Source: Mucilaginibacter boryungensis
Lineage (GTDB): Bacteria; Bacteroidota; Bacteroidia; Sphingobacteriales; Sphingobacteriaceae
Length of the DNA stretch: 64,000 nucleotides
Assembly (NCBI RefSeq): GCF_015221995.1
Contig: NZ_JADFFM010000002.1
Location: 1,240,001 to 1,304,000, forward strand
Reading direction: 5' to 3'
The translations under genes were made by a program, and so were the position numbers. This document shows, piece by piece, positions 37,476-45,731 of the stretch. The stretch's first letter is position 1, and every line of letters starts with the position of its first letter. The notes under the pieces are model-generated. The model did not search any database. It was not told the origin of the DNA and was given only the letters and a program-made list of their open reading frames with translations.

Positions 37476-39764
37476 TTATGGGGTTAATGATGAGGGTTGA
37501 TCAATTGGTTGGGCAGCCCATGTTTTATTGGGCGTATGGGTTAAAAATAGTTCTAAAACACCCCCGTTCTTTATCATGTTATGAGTAATATAGTTTTTAC
37601 TATAAGGCCTGCCATTAAATTTAGCGGAGGCTATATACACAGCATCGTTTGATTGTGTATGCGTGAGTACTTTAAAATGCTTACCATTAGGTAACCGGAT
37701 GCTATATTGCCGGAACAAGGGAGTGGTTAATAAGTATTGGTTGGAAACGGGGTTTAAAGGATAAAACCCTAAAGCACTTAAAACATACCATGCCGACATT
37801 TGCCCGGCATCATCATTCCCGCTAAGGCCACCTGGCCCGTCGGTATACTCATCTTCCAGTATTTGCTTAACCCTTAATTGCGTTTTCCAGGGCGATGCCG
37901 TATAGTTATACATAAAAGGTATCTGATGTCCCGGCTCATTGCCGTGCCAGTATTCTCCCGACTCGAAAAGCCGGTCCAACGCAGTTTCCAGCTTGTCCGG
38001 GCCACCCATTAACTTGGCAAGCCCTTTTACATCCTGTGGTACATAAAATGTGTACTGCTGGGGGGTCCCCTCGGTAATATAAGGCTCTTTAGATGCCGGC
38101 CTGAAAGGTTTGTACCAGCTTTTGTCGGTATAACGGCCCCTAACCATGTTTACCGATGGATCGAAAACATTACGGTAATTAAAACTCCGGGCTAAAAGGG
38201 CCTCTTTATCGGCGTTCTTGTTTAAATCTGCAGCCACGCGGCTCAGGGCATAGTCATCATAAGCGTATTCCAGTGTGCGGCTAACCTGTTCTTTTTTGTG
38301 GAAAGCCTCAGGCACAGAATCTTCTAACGGTATATACCCATATTTAAGATACGATGCGAGCGCCCGCCTGCCTTTTCCATCCTTATAATCTACTTCGCCC
38401 GGGGTGTCAAAAGCATTTTGACGCATGAGCCGGTACGCTGATGTTATATCATAATTACGGATGCCTTTCACCCAGGCCGATGCAATAAACGCGGTTACGT
38501 GGTCGCCAATCATAGCAGCAGTGTAGCTATTCCAGCAGGGGAAAATGGGCAGCCAGTTCCCCTGTTTTCCTTTCAGGATCATAGACTGTACGCAATTATT
38601 AATGAGACCGGGCTTCAAAACCTCGAACAAGGGCAGTTGGGCGCGATAAATATCCCACATTGAAAAATCGTCAAAATACTCGCCACCAATTATGCGATCA
38701 ATTTTGTAATTGCCCGAAAACTGTGGATAGGTGCCATTTACATCATTATACAAGCGTGGCAATTGCATGCTGTGGTACATAGCGGTATAAAATATCCGTT
38801 TATGCTGCTGGTCAGGTGTTTGTACCGTTACCTGGCTCAGTGCTTTTTGCCATATCCTTTTGTTTTGCGCCATAAGCGCTTCAAAATCCCATGTTTTTAT
38901 TTCAGCCTGCAAATTATTGAACGCACCCATCAAACTACTAAAGGATGTGCCTACCCGGATGCGTAATTTTTGGCCCCGCTGCATTTTAAAGCCAATATAA
39001 GCCCCCATATCCTTCTCATTTTTAAGGCTATCTGCCTTAATCCTACGGTTGCCCGTATACATCCCAAATAAAGAGATCCCTTTTTCAACTTGTATGACAA
39101 AATATCCGCTGAACCCCGCAGGCTTCCCCCAACCCTGGTAAATACGATGGGCGGGGTTATATCCCCATATTAAGCCTTTTTTTGTATCAACCTTTATAAA
39201 ACCTTCGTTACGGTCGCTGTTTGGCGTGATCAATAAATAAAGACTATCCGTTTTTTGAGCAGTAAATTGCAGCATGCCACAACGCCGTGTAGCGGTTATT
39301 TCTGATAGTAAGTTATATGATGGCAGGCTTAACCGGTAATAATAAGGTGTTGTCACCTCATTATCATGCAAAAAACCGGTACGGTATTCAGCTGCTAACG
39401 TTTTAAGATGGCCGGTAAGCGGCATAATTGTAAAACTGCCATAATCCTGCGTGCACGAACCGCTTAACCAATGGGTAGCCCTAAAACCGGTAAGTTGTTT
39501 GTCGGCATACACATAGGGCGGCTGGCATTTAGTTTCTGATTGCCGGGTTTCCGCGGTCCATTGCGTCATGGCAAAAGGGAGCGTTACCGCAGGGATGGTA
39601 TTTGCATTTAACTCGGTGCCGTTGCCATGCTTTAAAGCAGCCCTGGTTGTTGCCGGTGCTGTACCCGACAAAGGTTGCACATAGGAAACAATATCCTGCG
39701 CGCGCAATTTAGTGGCAACGGCCATACTGGCTATATAAATAATCAATATGTATTTATTCTTCAT
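37476..39764 (-). CDS. GH92-family alpha-mannosidase
   Basis: Calcium-dependent exo-alpha-mannosidase, 762 residues, secreted (signal peptide about 1-22). The N-terminal beta-sandwich has FATRAALKHGNGTELN-like and FRATHWLSGSCTQDYG segments; the (alpha/alpha)6 barrel has YFDDFSMWDIYRAQLPL, the general-acid region YITEGTPQQYTFYVPQD and the catalytic aspartates in GGLSGNDDAGQMSAWYV. GH92 enzymes cleave alpha-1,2, -1,3, -1,4 or -1,6 mannosides or mannose-phosphate links; the specificity is not decided here. It is the first gene of the GH92-GH28 operon. A LacI-type operator lies 122 bases upstream of its start. Confidence 0.95.
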   Translation of the reverse strand: MKNKYILIIYIASMAVATKLRAQDIVSYVQPLSGTAPATTRAALKHGNGTELNANTIPAVTLPFAMTQWTAETRQSETKCQPPYVYADKQLTGFRATHWLSGSCTQDYGSFTIMPLTGHLKTLAAEYRTGFLHDNEVTTPYYYRLSLPSYNLLSEITATRRCGMLQFTAQKTDSLYLLITPNSDRNEGFIKVDTKKGLIWGYNPAHRIYQGWGKPAGFSGYFVIQVEKGISLFGMYTGNRRIKADSLKNEKDMGAYIGFKMQRGQKLRIRVGTSFSSLMGAFNNLQAEIKTWDFEALMAQNKRIWQKALSQVTVQTPDQQHKRIFYTAMYHSMQLPRLYNDVNGTYPQFSGNYKIDRIIGGEYFDDFSMWDIYRAQLPLFEVLKPGLINNCVQSMILKGKQGNWLPIFPCWNSYTAAMIGDHVTAFIASAWVKGIRNYDITSAYRLMRQNAFDTPGEVDYKDGKGRRALASYLKYGYIPLEDSVPEAFHKKEQVSRTLEYAYDDYALSRVAADLNKNADKEALLARSFNYRNVFDPSVNMVRGRYTDKSWYKPFRPASKEPYITEGTPQQYTFYVPQDVKGLAKLMGGPDKLETALDRLFESGEYWHGNEPGHQIPFMYNYTASPWKTQLRVKQILEDEYTDGPGGLSGNDDAGQMSAWYVLSALGFYPLNPVSNQYLLTTPLFRQYSIRLPNGKHFKVLTHTQSNDAVYIASAKFNGRPYSKNYITHNMIKNGGVLELFLTHTPNKTWAAQPIDQPSSLTP

Positions 39765-39885
39765 TTTATGCTAACTGTGAAACGATTGCCGGAAAACTTT
39801 GGTTGGCTATGCAGATTACCTATTATAATTGATGCACGAATGTATTAACTAAGCAACCTTTAATTTAAAAACCGATGTAATTTAA

Positions 39886-39900
39886 TTACGAAATCGTTTA
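39886..39900 (-). promoter_or_regulatory. LacI-type operator, copy 2
   Basis: On the minus strand the sequence reads TAAACGATTTCGTAA, identical over all 15 bases to the site at 34890-34904. It lies 122 bases upstream of the GH92 start, in the 224-base gap 39765-39988. Confidence 0.7.
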
Positions 39901-39952
39901 AGAAGCAAAGAACCATATCAATTCACTTCACTATTTCGATTCGTATATCAAC

Positions 39953-39978
39953 AAAAAGCCCGGCTTGTGGCCGGGCTT
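39953..39978 (-). terminator. Intrinsic terminator after the 39989-40741 gene
   Basis: Arms AAGCCCGGC (39956-39964) and GCCGGGCTT (39970-39978) pair perfectly; on the minus strand TTTTTGTTG follows. Confidence 0.85.
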
Positions 39979-39988
39979 GTAAATTAAT

Positions 39989-40741
39989 TTATGGTTTATC
40001 CGGCGTCCCTGCCGGTGCCGTTAGCTTCGGTAAAACGGTTACGCCGTATTTTTTATAACTCTCATACGAAGTTTTGATATAGTTGATCACCTCGTAATCG
40101 TTCCATTTCATCAAATCATCGTGTAGCGGCCTGAAGGCATCCATAAATTTACCTACCTCATCATCCGGCAAATTGGTGATTCGTTTAACCAGTGCTCTGT
40201 TATATTTGCGGTTATCCTGCGCAGCTTCCTCATCTTTTTTAGACATTTCAGCAAAATGGCGGGCATCGCGGGCATCCTTACCAAAAATTGAATACAAAGC
40301 GTTTATCGGAGAGCTTATTGCAGACAAAGCAGATGGTTTGCCGTTATAATAAACCCCCTTTTTGCGATAATCGTTCATAATGCTGTTTAACTCCTGCTGC
40401 TTAGTTTGCCCTTGTATATTCACTTGCTGCAGCATTACCACCGGCTGCAAAAACATCACCATATCGGTTAAGGCAATAACCGGTGTTTTAACTGTAGTAA
40501 ACTGGTCTTTACTAAACTCAATGGTATCGCCAAGTGCGGCCTTAATGGTAAAACTGCCCAGGTCATCTGTCATTAAAAAAGCGCTGGTACGTTTATTAAG
40601 CACTTTAACCTGTGCTACGCGTACAGATGTACCCTTTGTGCAAACAAACCCACTGATATCATGCACCAATTGGGCTTTAGCATTAAAACAAAAGGCGCAA
40701 ATGGTTAGTAATAGTATCCCTATTTTATATTTTAAAAGCAT
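39989..40741 (-). CDS. Secreted protein with carboxypeptidase-regulatory-like domain
   Basis: A 250-residue protein counted from the ATG at 40741, which gives a clean signal peptide (MLLKYKIGILLLTICAFCFNAKAQ); the open frame reaches 40780 but the extra 13 residues would spoil it. Residues about 25-100 form a CarboxypepD-reg-like beta-sandwich (HDISGFVCTKGTSVRVAQVKVLNKRTSAF, then LGSFTIKAALGDTIEFS) as found at the N terminus of SusC proteins, but no barrel follows. The C-terminal half is helical and charged. Similar short proteins occur widely in Bacteroidota with unknown roles at the envelope. Divergent from yicC. Confidence 0.8.
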   Translation of the reverse strand: MLLKYKIGILLLTICAFCFNAKAQLVHDISGFVCTKGTSVRVAQVKVLNKRTSAFLMTDDLGSFTIKAALGDTIEFSKDQFTTVKTPVIALTDMVMFLQPVVMLQQVNIQGQTKQQELNSIMNDYRKKGVYYNGKPSALSAISSPINALYSIFGKDARDARHFAEMSKKDEEAAQDNRKYNRALVKRITNLPDDEVGKFMDAFRPLHDDLMKWNDYEVINYIKTSYESYKKYGVTVLPKLTAPAGTPDKP

Positions 40742-40865
40742 CGTGTTATTCCCACCGTAAACATAATAATTGTAAAACACTTCAATTGCTAAAAAATGTT
40801 AAACTATCCACATCGCACTATCAGCGTATTAAACGTCATCACAAATATATTTCCTATCTTTGCGC

Positions 40866-41741
40866 ATGATAAAATCCATGACAGGGTATGGAACCGCCAG
40901 CTTTGACTCGGGCACAACAAAATATACTGTTGAAATAAAATCCCTGAACAGTAAGTTTCTTGAACTTTCTCTTCGTATCCCTAAAAATTTTTCGGATAAG
41001 GAATTTCAGCTGCGCACCGAATGCAATAAGCAAATTGAACGGGGTAAAGTTAACCTTTCTATCAATGTCGAAAAAACTGATGCTACCGTAAAAGCCGCTG
41101 GTATAAATACCCAATTGCTTAAACAATACTTCGATCAGCTTAAAGCTGTTAGTATAGATTTAAACGAGCCATCGGGCAATTTATTACAATTGGCACTGGG
41201 GTTACCAGATGTAGTACGGTTTGATGAGGATAGCGTATCTGAAGAAGAGTGGAAGATAGTAGAAAAAACTTTTCAGCAGGCTTTAAAAAACTTTCAGCAG
41301 TTCCGCGCTGATGAAGGCATTGTTTTAGAACAGGATGCGAAATACCGCATAGGCTTAATTTTAAACAACCTTAAAGCCATTGAAGTTGAAGAGCCGAAAC
41401 GTGTACCTGTAATACGCGAACGCCTGAACCAGTTTTTAGCTGATGCCGTGGGCAGGGAAATTGTTGATCAGAACCGCCTGGAGCAGGAATTGATCTATTA
41501 CATTGATAAACTGGATATCACTGAGGAAAAAACCAGGCTTATCACACACTGCAATTATTTCCTCGAAACGCTGCAAAGTGCCGATGCCAATGGTAAAAAG
41601 CTGGGCTTTATATCGCAGGAGATCGGTCGCGAAATAAATACCATAGGTTCAAAAGCTAACGACGCCGGCATACAAAAGCTGGTTGTAGGCATGAAAGAAG
41701 AACTTGAAAAGATAAAGGAACAACTCCTTAATGTATTATAG
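40866..41741 (+). CDS. YicC-family endoribonuclease
   Basis: Member of the YicC/YloC family (UPF0701). E. coli YicC has been linked to endoribonucleolytic decay of a small RNA. The 291-residue protein starts MIKSMTGYGTASFDSG, the family N terminus; the frame is open from a TTG at 40860, but the ATG at 40866 fits the family start. Conserved parts include EIKSLNSKFLELSLRIP, the central helical region and the C-terminal LGFISQEIGREINTIGSKANDAGIQKLV. It is upstream of gmk, a widely conserved pairing. A repeat element starts at its stop codon. Confidence 0.94.
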   Translation: MIKSMTGYGTASFDSGTTKYTVEIKSLNSKFLELSLRIPKNFSDKEFQLRTECNKQIERGKVNLSINVEKTDATVKAAGINTQLLKQYFDQLKAVSIDLNEPSGNLLQLALGLPDVVRFDEDSVSEEEWKIVEKTFQQALKNFQQFRADEGIVLEQDAKYRIGLILNNLKAIEVEEPKRVPVIRERLNQFLADAVGREIVDQNRLEQELIYYIDKLDITEEKTRLITHCNYFLETLQSADANGKKLGFISQEIGREINTIGSKANDAGIQKLVVGMKEELEKIKEQLLNVL

Positions 41742-41825
41742 TCATCGGTTATTGGTCATTAGTCATTAGGTATTCCTTTCGACTACGGGCCGACACCAAT
41801 GACGAATGACGAATGACAAATGACC
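41741..41825. repeat. Heptad inverted repeat filling the yicC-gmk gap
   Basis: Four GTCATTn-like heptads (41741-41768; the second is degenerate) face four nAATGAC-type heptads: AATGACG, AATGACG, AATGACA, AATGACC (41798-41825). The innermost perfect part, GGTCATTAGTCATT against AATGACAAATGACC, pairs 13 of 14. The element starts at the last base of the yicC stop and its last heptad contains the gmk ATG (41820). Confidence 0.8.
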
Positions 41826-42389
41826 AAAGAAGGCAAACTCATCATATTTTCGGCACCATCGGGGGCAGGTAAAACAACCATTGTACACCACCTGCTTAAA
41901 AAAATCCCTGAACTGGAGTTTTCTATTTCGGCCACTACACGCGAACCGAGGGGCGATGAAGTTGATAAAAAGGATTATTACTTTATAAGCAAAGAAGAAT
42001 TTCTGCACCGTATAGCTAAGAAGCAATTTGTTGAATTTGAGGAAGTTTATTCGGGTACTTTTTATGGCACCCTGCGGGTAGAGATTGAACGCATATGGGC
42101 CAAAGGTAAAACCGTAATATTTGATATTGATGTGGAAGGCGGTATGCACCTGAAACGCAAGTACGACGGACAAGCGCTGGCTATATTTGTACAGCCGCCA
42201 TCGTTAGACGTATTGAAACAACGCCTGTCTGCACGTGGCACTGATAGCGATGCAAAACTGCAGGAGCGCTTTGACAAAGCTGAAAAGGAATTGAACTACG
42301 CTCCGCAATTTGATATTATCCTTAAAAATTACGATCTTGATACGGCGTGCAAAGAGGCGGAAGAATTGGTTAAGTCTTTTTTGAGTTAG
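41820..42389 (+). CDS. gmk: Guanylate kinase
   Basis: Phosphorylates GMP to GDP with ATP. The 189-residue protein has the P-loop SAPSGAGKTT at residues 11-20, the GMP-binding region (SATTREPRGDEVDKKDYYF, then FVEFEEVYSGTFYGT) and a lid segment with RLSARGTDSDAKLQERFDKA. The start codon lies inside the last unit of the heptad inverted repeat, so the translation initiation region can be sequestered in a hairpin. It is followed by nadD after 46 bases. Confidence 0.97.
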   Translation: MTKEGKLIIFSAPSGAGKTTIVHHLLKKIPELEFSISATTREPRGDEVDKKDYYFISKEEFLHRIAKKQFVEFEEVYSGTFYGTLRVEIERIWAKGKTVIFDIDVEGGMHLKRKYDGQALAIFVQPPSLDVLKQRLSARGTDSDAKLQERFDKAEKELNYAPQFDIILKNYDLDTACKEAEELVKSFLS

Positions 42390-42435
42390 CGGTTAATTAT
42401 ACTGCTAACTACAAACTAACAACTGCAAAACTATC

Positions 42436-43011
42436 ATGAAGATCGGCTTATTTTTCGGCTCGTTCAACCCAATTCATATCGGGCATTTAATTATTGCCAA
42501 TTATATGGCCAACTATACCGAACTTGATAAAGTTTGGCTGGTAGTTTCGCCACAAAACCCGTTTAAAAAATATGGCGACCTGGTTAATACCTACGACCGC
42601 CTGGAGATGGCCAAACTGGCTACCGATAATTCGGACAGCATTAAAGTAAGCGATGTGGAATTAAAGCTCCCCCAACCATCGTATACCATTGATACCCTCA
42701 CCTATCTGAAAGAAAAGTACCCCCAGCATGAATTTGCCATTATTATGGGGTCGGATAATTTAGCCAGTTTGCATAAATGGAAAAATTACAAGCTTATCCT
42801 GCGCGATTATCGCGTATTTGTATATCCCCGTCCCGGTTATGAGAATGCTGAACTGGCATCGCACCCGTCAGTAACCATCACTATGACACCACAGATGGAG
42901 CTTTCGGCCACCTTCATCCGCAAATCATTAGCAGAGGGTAAGAACATCCAATATTTTGTCCCCGATCCCGTTCTACAGTTTATAGATAGTAAGAGTTTGT
43001 ATAAACATTAA
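42436..43011 (+). CDS. nadD: Nicotinate-nucleotide adenylyltransferase
   Basis: Makes deamido-NAD from nicotinate mononucleotide and ATP. The nucleotidyltransferase motif is FFGSFNPIHIGH at residues 6-17 and the second signature is SATFIRKSL near the C terminus (the ISxTxxR type). Length 191 residues, standard. It lies 46 bases downstream of gmk on the same strand and is followed by a repeat element. Confidence 0.97.
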   Translation: MKIGLFFGSFNPIHIGHLIIANYMANYTELDKVWLVVSPQNPFKKYGDLVNTYDRLEMAKLATDNSDSIKVSDVELKLPQPSYTIDTLTYLKEKYPQHEFAIIMGSDNLASLHKWKNYKLILRDYRVFVYPRPGYENAELASHPSVTITMTPQMELSATFIRKSLAEGKNIQYFVPDPVLQFIDSKSLYKH

Positions 43012-43020
43012 GCTTAAATT

Positions 43021-43123
43021 CAACCACAGAGTACCCTGAGATTTTACACGGAGATCACTAAGGGATTTCTAAATCCTTCTAACTCCATGTACTCTGTGGT
43101 TGTCCTTTGTGACCTCTGTGGTT
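43021..43123. repeat. Inverted repeat of the ACCACAGAG type
   Basis: CAACCACAGAGTAC (43021-43034) and GTACTCTGTGGTTG (43089-43102) are perfect 14-bp inverted copies. An inner AAGGGATTT/AAATCCTT pair lies between them, and a direct partial copy CCTCTGTGGTT follows at 43112-43122. This is a dispersed intergenic repeat type known from several bacterial phyla. It lies between nadD and the miaE-like gene. Confidence 0.75.
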
Positions 43124-43155
43124 AAATCGCCATTACAATTTCCTAACTTTACGCC

Positions 43156-43755
43156 GTGAGCGAAAAAACCATCCTGAAACTGCAATTACCTACCGACCCG
43201 CTATGGGTTAAAAATGTGGTGGAAAGTAATATTGAAGAATTACTGACCGATCATGCTTTTTGCGAGCAGAAAGCTGCCAGTAACGCCATAACACTGATCG
43301 TACAAAACCCCAACCTATCTGACCTGGTACAGGAGATGGCCTTATTGGTGCAGGAGGAAATGGACCACTTTAAGCGTGTGCATGATATTATTATTGAACG
43401 TGGGTTTACCCTGGGCCGTGAGCGCAAAGATGATTACGTGAACGAACTGCGCAAGTTTATCATCATAGGCGGTGGCCGCGAAGCACAACTGATAGACCGC
43501 CTTTTGTTTTCAGCTATGATAGAGGCCCGCAGCTGCGAGCGTTTTAAGGTGCTTTCTGAAAACATTAATGATGTCGAACTATCTAAATTCTATCACGAGT
43601 TAATGATCAGCGAGGCGACACATTATTCTATGTTCATTCGCCTGGCTAAAAAATATGCCGTTGAGGTTGATGTAGACAAGCGCTGGAAAGATTTCCTGGA
43701 ATATGAAGCCGAAGTGATACAAAACTACGGCAAAAACGAAACCATACACGGGTAA
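43156..43755 (+). CDS. tRNA-(ms2io6A)-hydroxylase, MiaE-like
   Basis: Di-iron ferritin-like hydroxylase that modifies the isoprenyl group of ms2i6A37 in tRNA. The 199-residue protein is all helical, with metal-binding residues in DHAFCEQKAAS, VQEEMDHFKRVHDI, MIEARSCERF and LMISEATHYSMF (two ExxH pairs). The start is GTG at 43156, fixed by the family N terminus and by the absence of an ATG nearby. Bacteroidota commonly carry this MiaE-type protein. It is separated from nadD by a repeat element and stands alone. Confidence 0.9.
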   Translation: MSEKTILKLQLPTDPLWVKNVVESNIEELLTDHAFCEQKAASNAITLIVQNPNLSDLVQEMALLVQEEMDHFKRVHDIIIERGFTLGRERKDDYVNELRKFIIIGGGREAQLIDRLLFSAMIEARSCERFKVLSENINDVELSKFYHELMISEATHYSMFIRLAKKYAVEVDVDKRWKDFLEYEAEVIQNYGKNETIHG

Positions 43756-43775
43756 GGAAGCCTAAGCAGAAGGGT

Positions 43776-43845
43776 AAAAGCTTAAAGCTTTTCTTTACAA
43801 GTGCTAAAATTCTTTTAGCTTTATGCTTTCAGCATTAAGCTTAGA
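43776..43845. repeat. Cluster of three small palindromes
   Basis: AAAAGCTT-A-AAGCTTTT (43776-43792), GCTAAAA-TTC-TTTTAGC (43803-43819) and ATGCT-TTC-AGCAT (43823-43835) follow one another in the 93-base gap. They may form a terminator for the miaE-like gene, or be another dispersed repeat. Confidence 0.6.
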
Positions 43846-43848
43846 TAA

Positions 43849-44226
43849 ATGAAAAAACTCCTGATATTTTGCCTGCCCCTGGCTTTGCTTTACGCCTGCG
43901 GCGAGAAACCTCATAAAACCGAATTGATTAACGACAAAGGCAGCGATAGCCTTACCATTACCAGCCTGCGCGATACTTTTAATAAATTTAAGGGAAGCTA
44001 TTATGTTTCGGCGATGGTTAAGAACCTGGGTAAAACCAAAGCCGAAAATTTTATGGTACAGGCTAAGTATATTGATAAAGTCGGCGATATTGTAGCTGAA
44101 ACATCAAGTGGTGCGGGTAAAACCATTGCACCCGGCGATAGCTTGTTGATAGAAAACACTTACGATTTCCAATCATACAATAACGTGCCTTATAAGGTTA
44201 AGGTATCCGTGAAGAGTATGTTTTAA
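43849..44226 (+). CDS. Small lipoprotein with FxLYD-like domain
   Basis: A 125-residue protein with a signal peptide and lipobox LYAC (Cys 17). The mature part is one beta-sandwich of the type often called FxLYD or DUF3426-like: FKGSYYVSAMVKNLGKTKAENFMVQAKYIDKVGDIVAETSS, then APGDSLLIENTYDF. Such domains are found on many small envelope lipoproteins with no known function. It is a single-gene unit and faces the nitrate locus convergently. Confidence 0.75.
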   Translation: MKKLLIFCLPLALLYACGEKPHKTELINDKGSDSLTITSLRDTFNKFKGSYYVSAMVKNLGKTKAENFMVQAKYIDKVGDIVAETSSGAGKTIAPGDSLLIENTYDFQSYNNVPYKVKVSVKSMF

Positions 44227-44302
44227 GCCCCAGCCCCTACAGTAGCGTAATACTGAAATTGTTACCGATAAGCGGCAATTAATTAGTCATCACTTTAAAC
44301 TA

Positions 44303-45730
44303 CTATCTTTCCAGCAACGTAAAACTATCTTTATCGGCATCGCAAACCGGGCAGGTGTAGGCGCTTATATCCGTAAATAATGTACCCGGGGATATTCCAT
44401 TTTGTTGGTCCCCATAGGTTTTATCATAAATTGTCATACAATGCATGCATTGGTAAAGCAGGGTATCAATTGCAGGCTGTTCTTCGGTTTCATTAATTAC
44501 CGGTACCAGTAGGTTGGTTTTATTTTGCGAAAGATTATAATAGCTATTGCATAGTTCAATCAGTTGCTGAACCAGATCTATCCTTTTAACACGCCTTTTA
44601 TAAGAAATATATTCTTTTGAATTCGGATTAAAATCCACTGTGTGCAATATCTCGAACGTGCCCGATGGCTGCGTTTTTATAATAATGGAGCCCAGCAAAC
44701 CAGTTTTGGGTTGCGTTTTTATGGCAAAACTTAAACGATAGGTACGCAGGTCTGCCTCTTCAAACTCGCGTACCAGCTGTTGTTTTAAGGTAAGCCCTTC
44801 TTCACACATATCTTCTATCTGCCAGTTCAATTCGTTTGAGGCATGACGAATATTTAATCGATACCTGTCAAGAATAAGTCCCCAATCATTGCGGTCGTCC
44901 GGCTCAATGCCTTTTATCAGGATCGATTTCCAGGGTGTGGTATACAATTGCCCTATCCTGGTTTTAAGGCAAAGGTTACATATATCTTTTAAAAACGGTA
45001 TCTCAAAAAGTTCGTTACGGCGGTAAATACCCAGCCAATATTTGTTGGCATAACGGTTAAAGCCTTCGTAATAGGGCAAATAAAAATCGGGTAATTGAAG
45101 CGGCGCAATCAGTGGCTGCATAGGCATGGCTGAACCCTTGGTCATTTTCTCGAAAAAAAGCTGTTCATCAATGTGCGGTACATCATAAAAAAGGGCTTTA
45201 TTTTTCAGGATAACGTCTTCGGTCTTTTTACTGATAGATGGAATATCGTCTGAGTAAATAAGCGACGGCCAGCAATAAAACCGGCTGGTCTTTGGAAACC
45301 GGATATACAAGTACCAGTAATTACTAACGTCCGAACTTATAAAGTTAAAATTCCCGCTAAAGAACGGGATAAAGGTCTGGTGCCGGTCTATCAGGTTTAT
45401 TTTTAACTGTGGACGGTAAGTAAACAGATCGAAAATATCTTTGTAAACACCCTCGCGTAACCAGCTTTCGTGACTAAAAATGGTATCGCATATATAAGAA
45501 CTAATGATATTGGGGTGTTTATCGGCATCAATCTCATAAGCAATACCTGCCCGCAGCATTTCCAGCTCCATATCCTCCAGTTCATCACCATTAATGGTAA
45601 AAAACAATTGCTGGCGGTTACCAAAACGGATATGCCGGGCACCTGCATTTTCAGCAATCACCAATATCTCGTAAAGATCGCCCGCCGATACAACACCACC
45701 CGGCAAATTTATTTTAATGAGATGCTCCAT
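44303..45730 (-). CDS. Rubredoxin-tailed protein derived from the nitrite/sulfite reductase fold
   Basis: A 475-residue protein. The N terminus (residues 1-65, INLPGGVVSAGDLYEILVIAENAGARHIRFGNRQQLFF) matches the ferredoxin-like half domain of nitrite/sulfite reductases. The middle has further reductase-like parts (TRIGQLYTTPWKSILIKGI), but the C-x5-C...C-x3-C motif that binds the siroheme-coupled 4Fe-4S cluster is absent. The C terminus (about 425-475) is a complete rubredoxin domain: YQCMHCMTIYDKTYGD and YTCPVCDADKD, with four iron-binding cysteines. It lies 1 base after the nitrate reductase fusion in the same operon, so it most likely donates electrons to, or assembles, that enzyme. No name is known to me; the role is inference. 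Confidence 0.75.
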   Translation of the reverse strand: MEHLIKINLPGGVVSAGDLYEILVIAENAGARHIRFGNRQQLFFTINGDELEDMELEMLRAGIAYEIDADKHPNIISSYICDTIFSHESWLREGVYKDIFDLFTYRPQLKINLIDRHQTFIPFFSGNFNFISSDVSNYWYLYIRFPKTSRFYCWPSLIYSDDIPSISKKTEDVILKNKALFYDVPHIDEQLFFEKMTKGSAMPMQPLIAPLQLPDFYLPYYEGFNRYANKYWLGIYRRNELFEIPFLKDICNLCLKTRIGQLYTTPWKSILIKGIEPDDRNDWGLILDRYRLNIRHASNELNWQIEDMCEEGLTLKQQLVREFEEADLRTYRLSFAIKTQPKTGLLGSIIIKTQPSGTFEILHTVDFNPNSKEYISYKRRVKRIDLVQQLIELCNSYYNLSQNKTNLLVPVINETEEQPAIDTLLYQCMHCMTIYDKTYGDQQNGISPGTLFTDISAYTCPVCDADKDSFTLLER

Positions 45731-45731
45731 A

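Noticed and set aside
41741..41825. Short CRISPR-like array
   Set aside because: Units of seven bases without spacers and with inverted symmetry; not a CRISPR.
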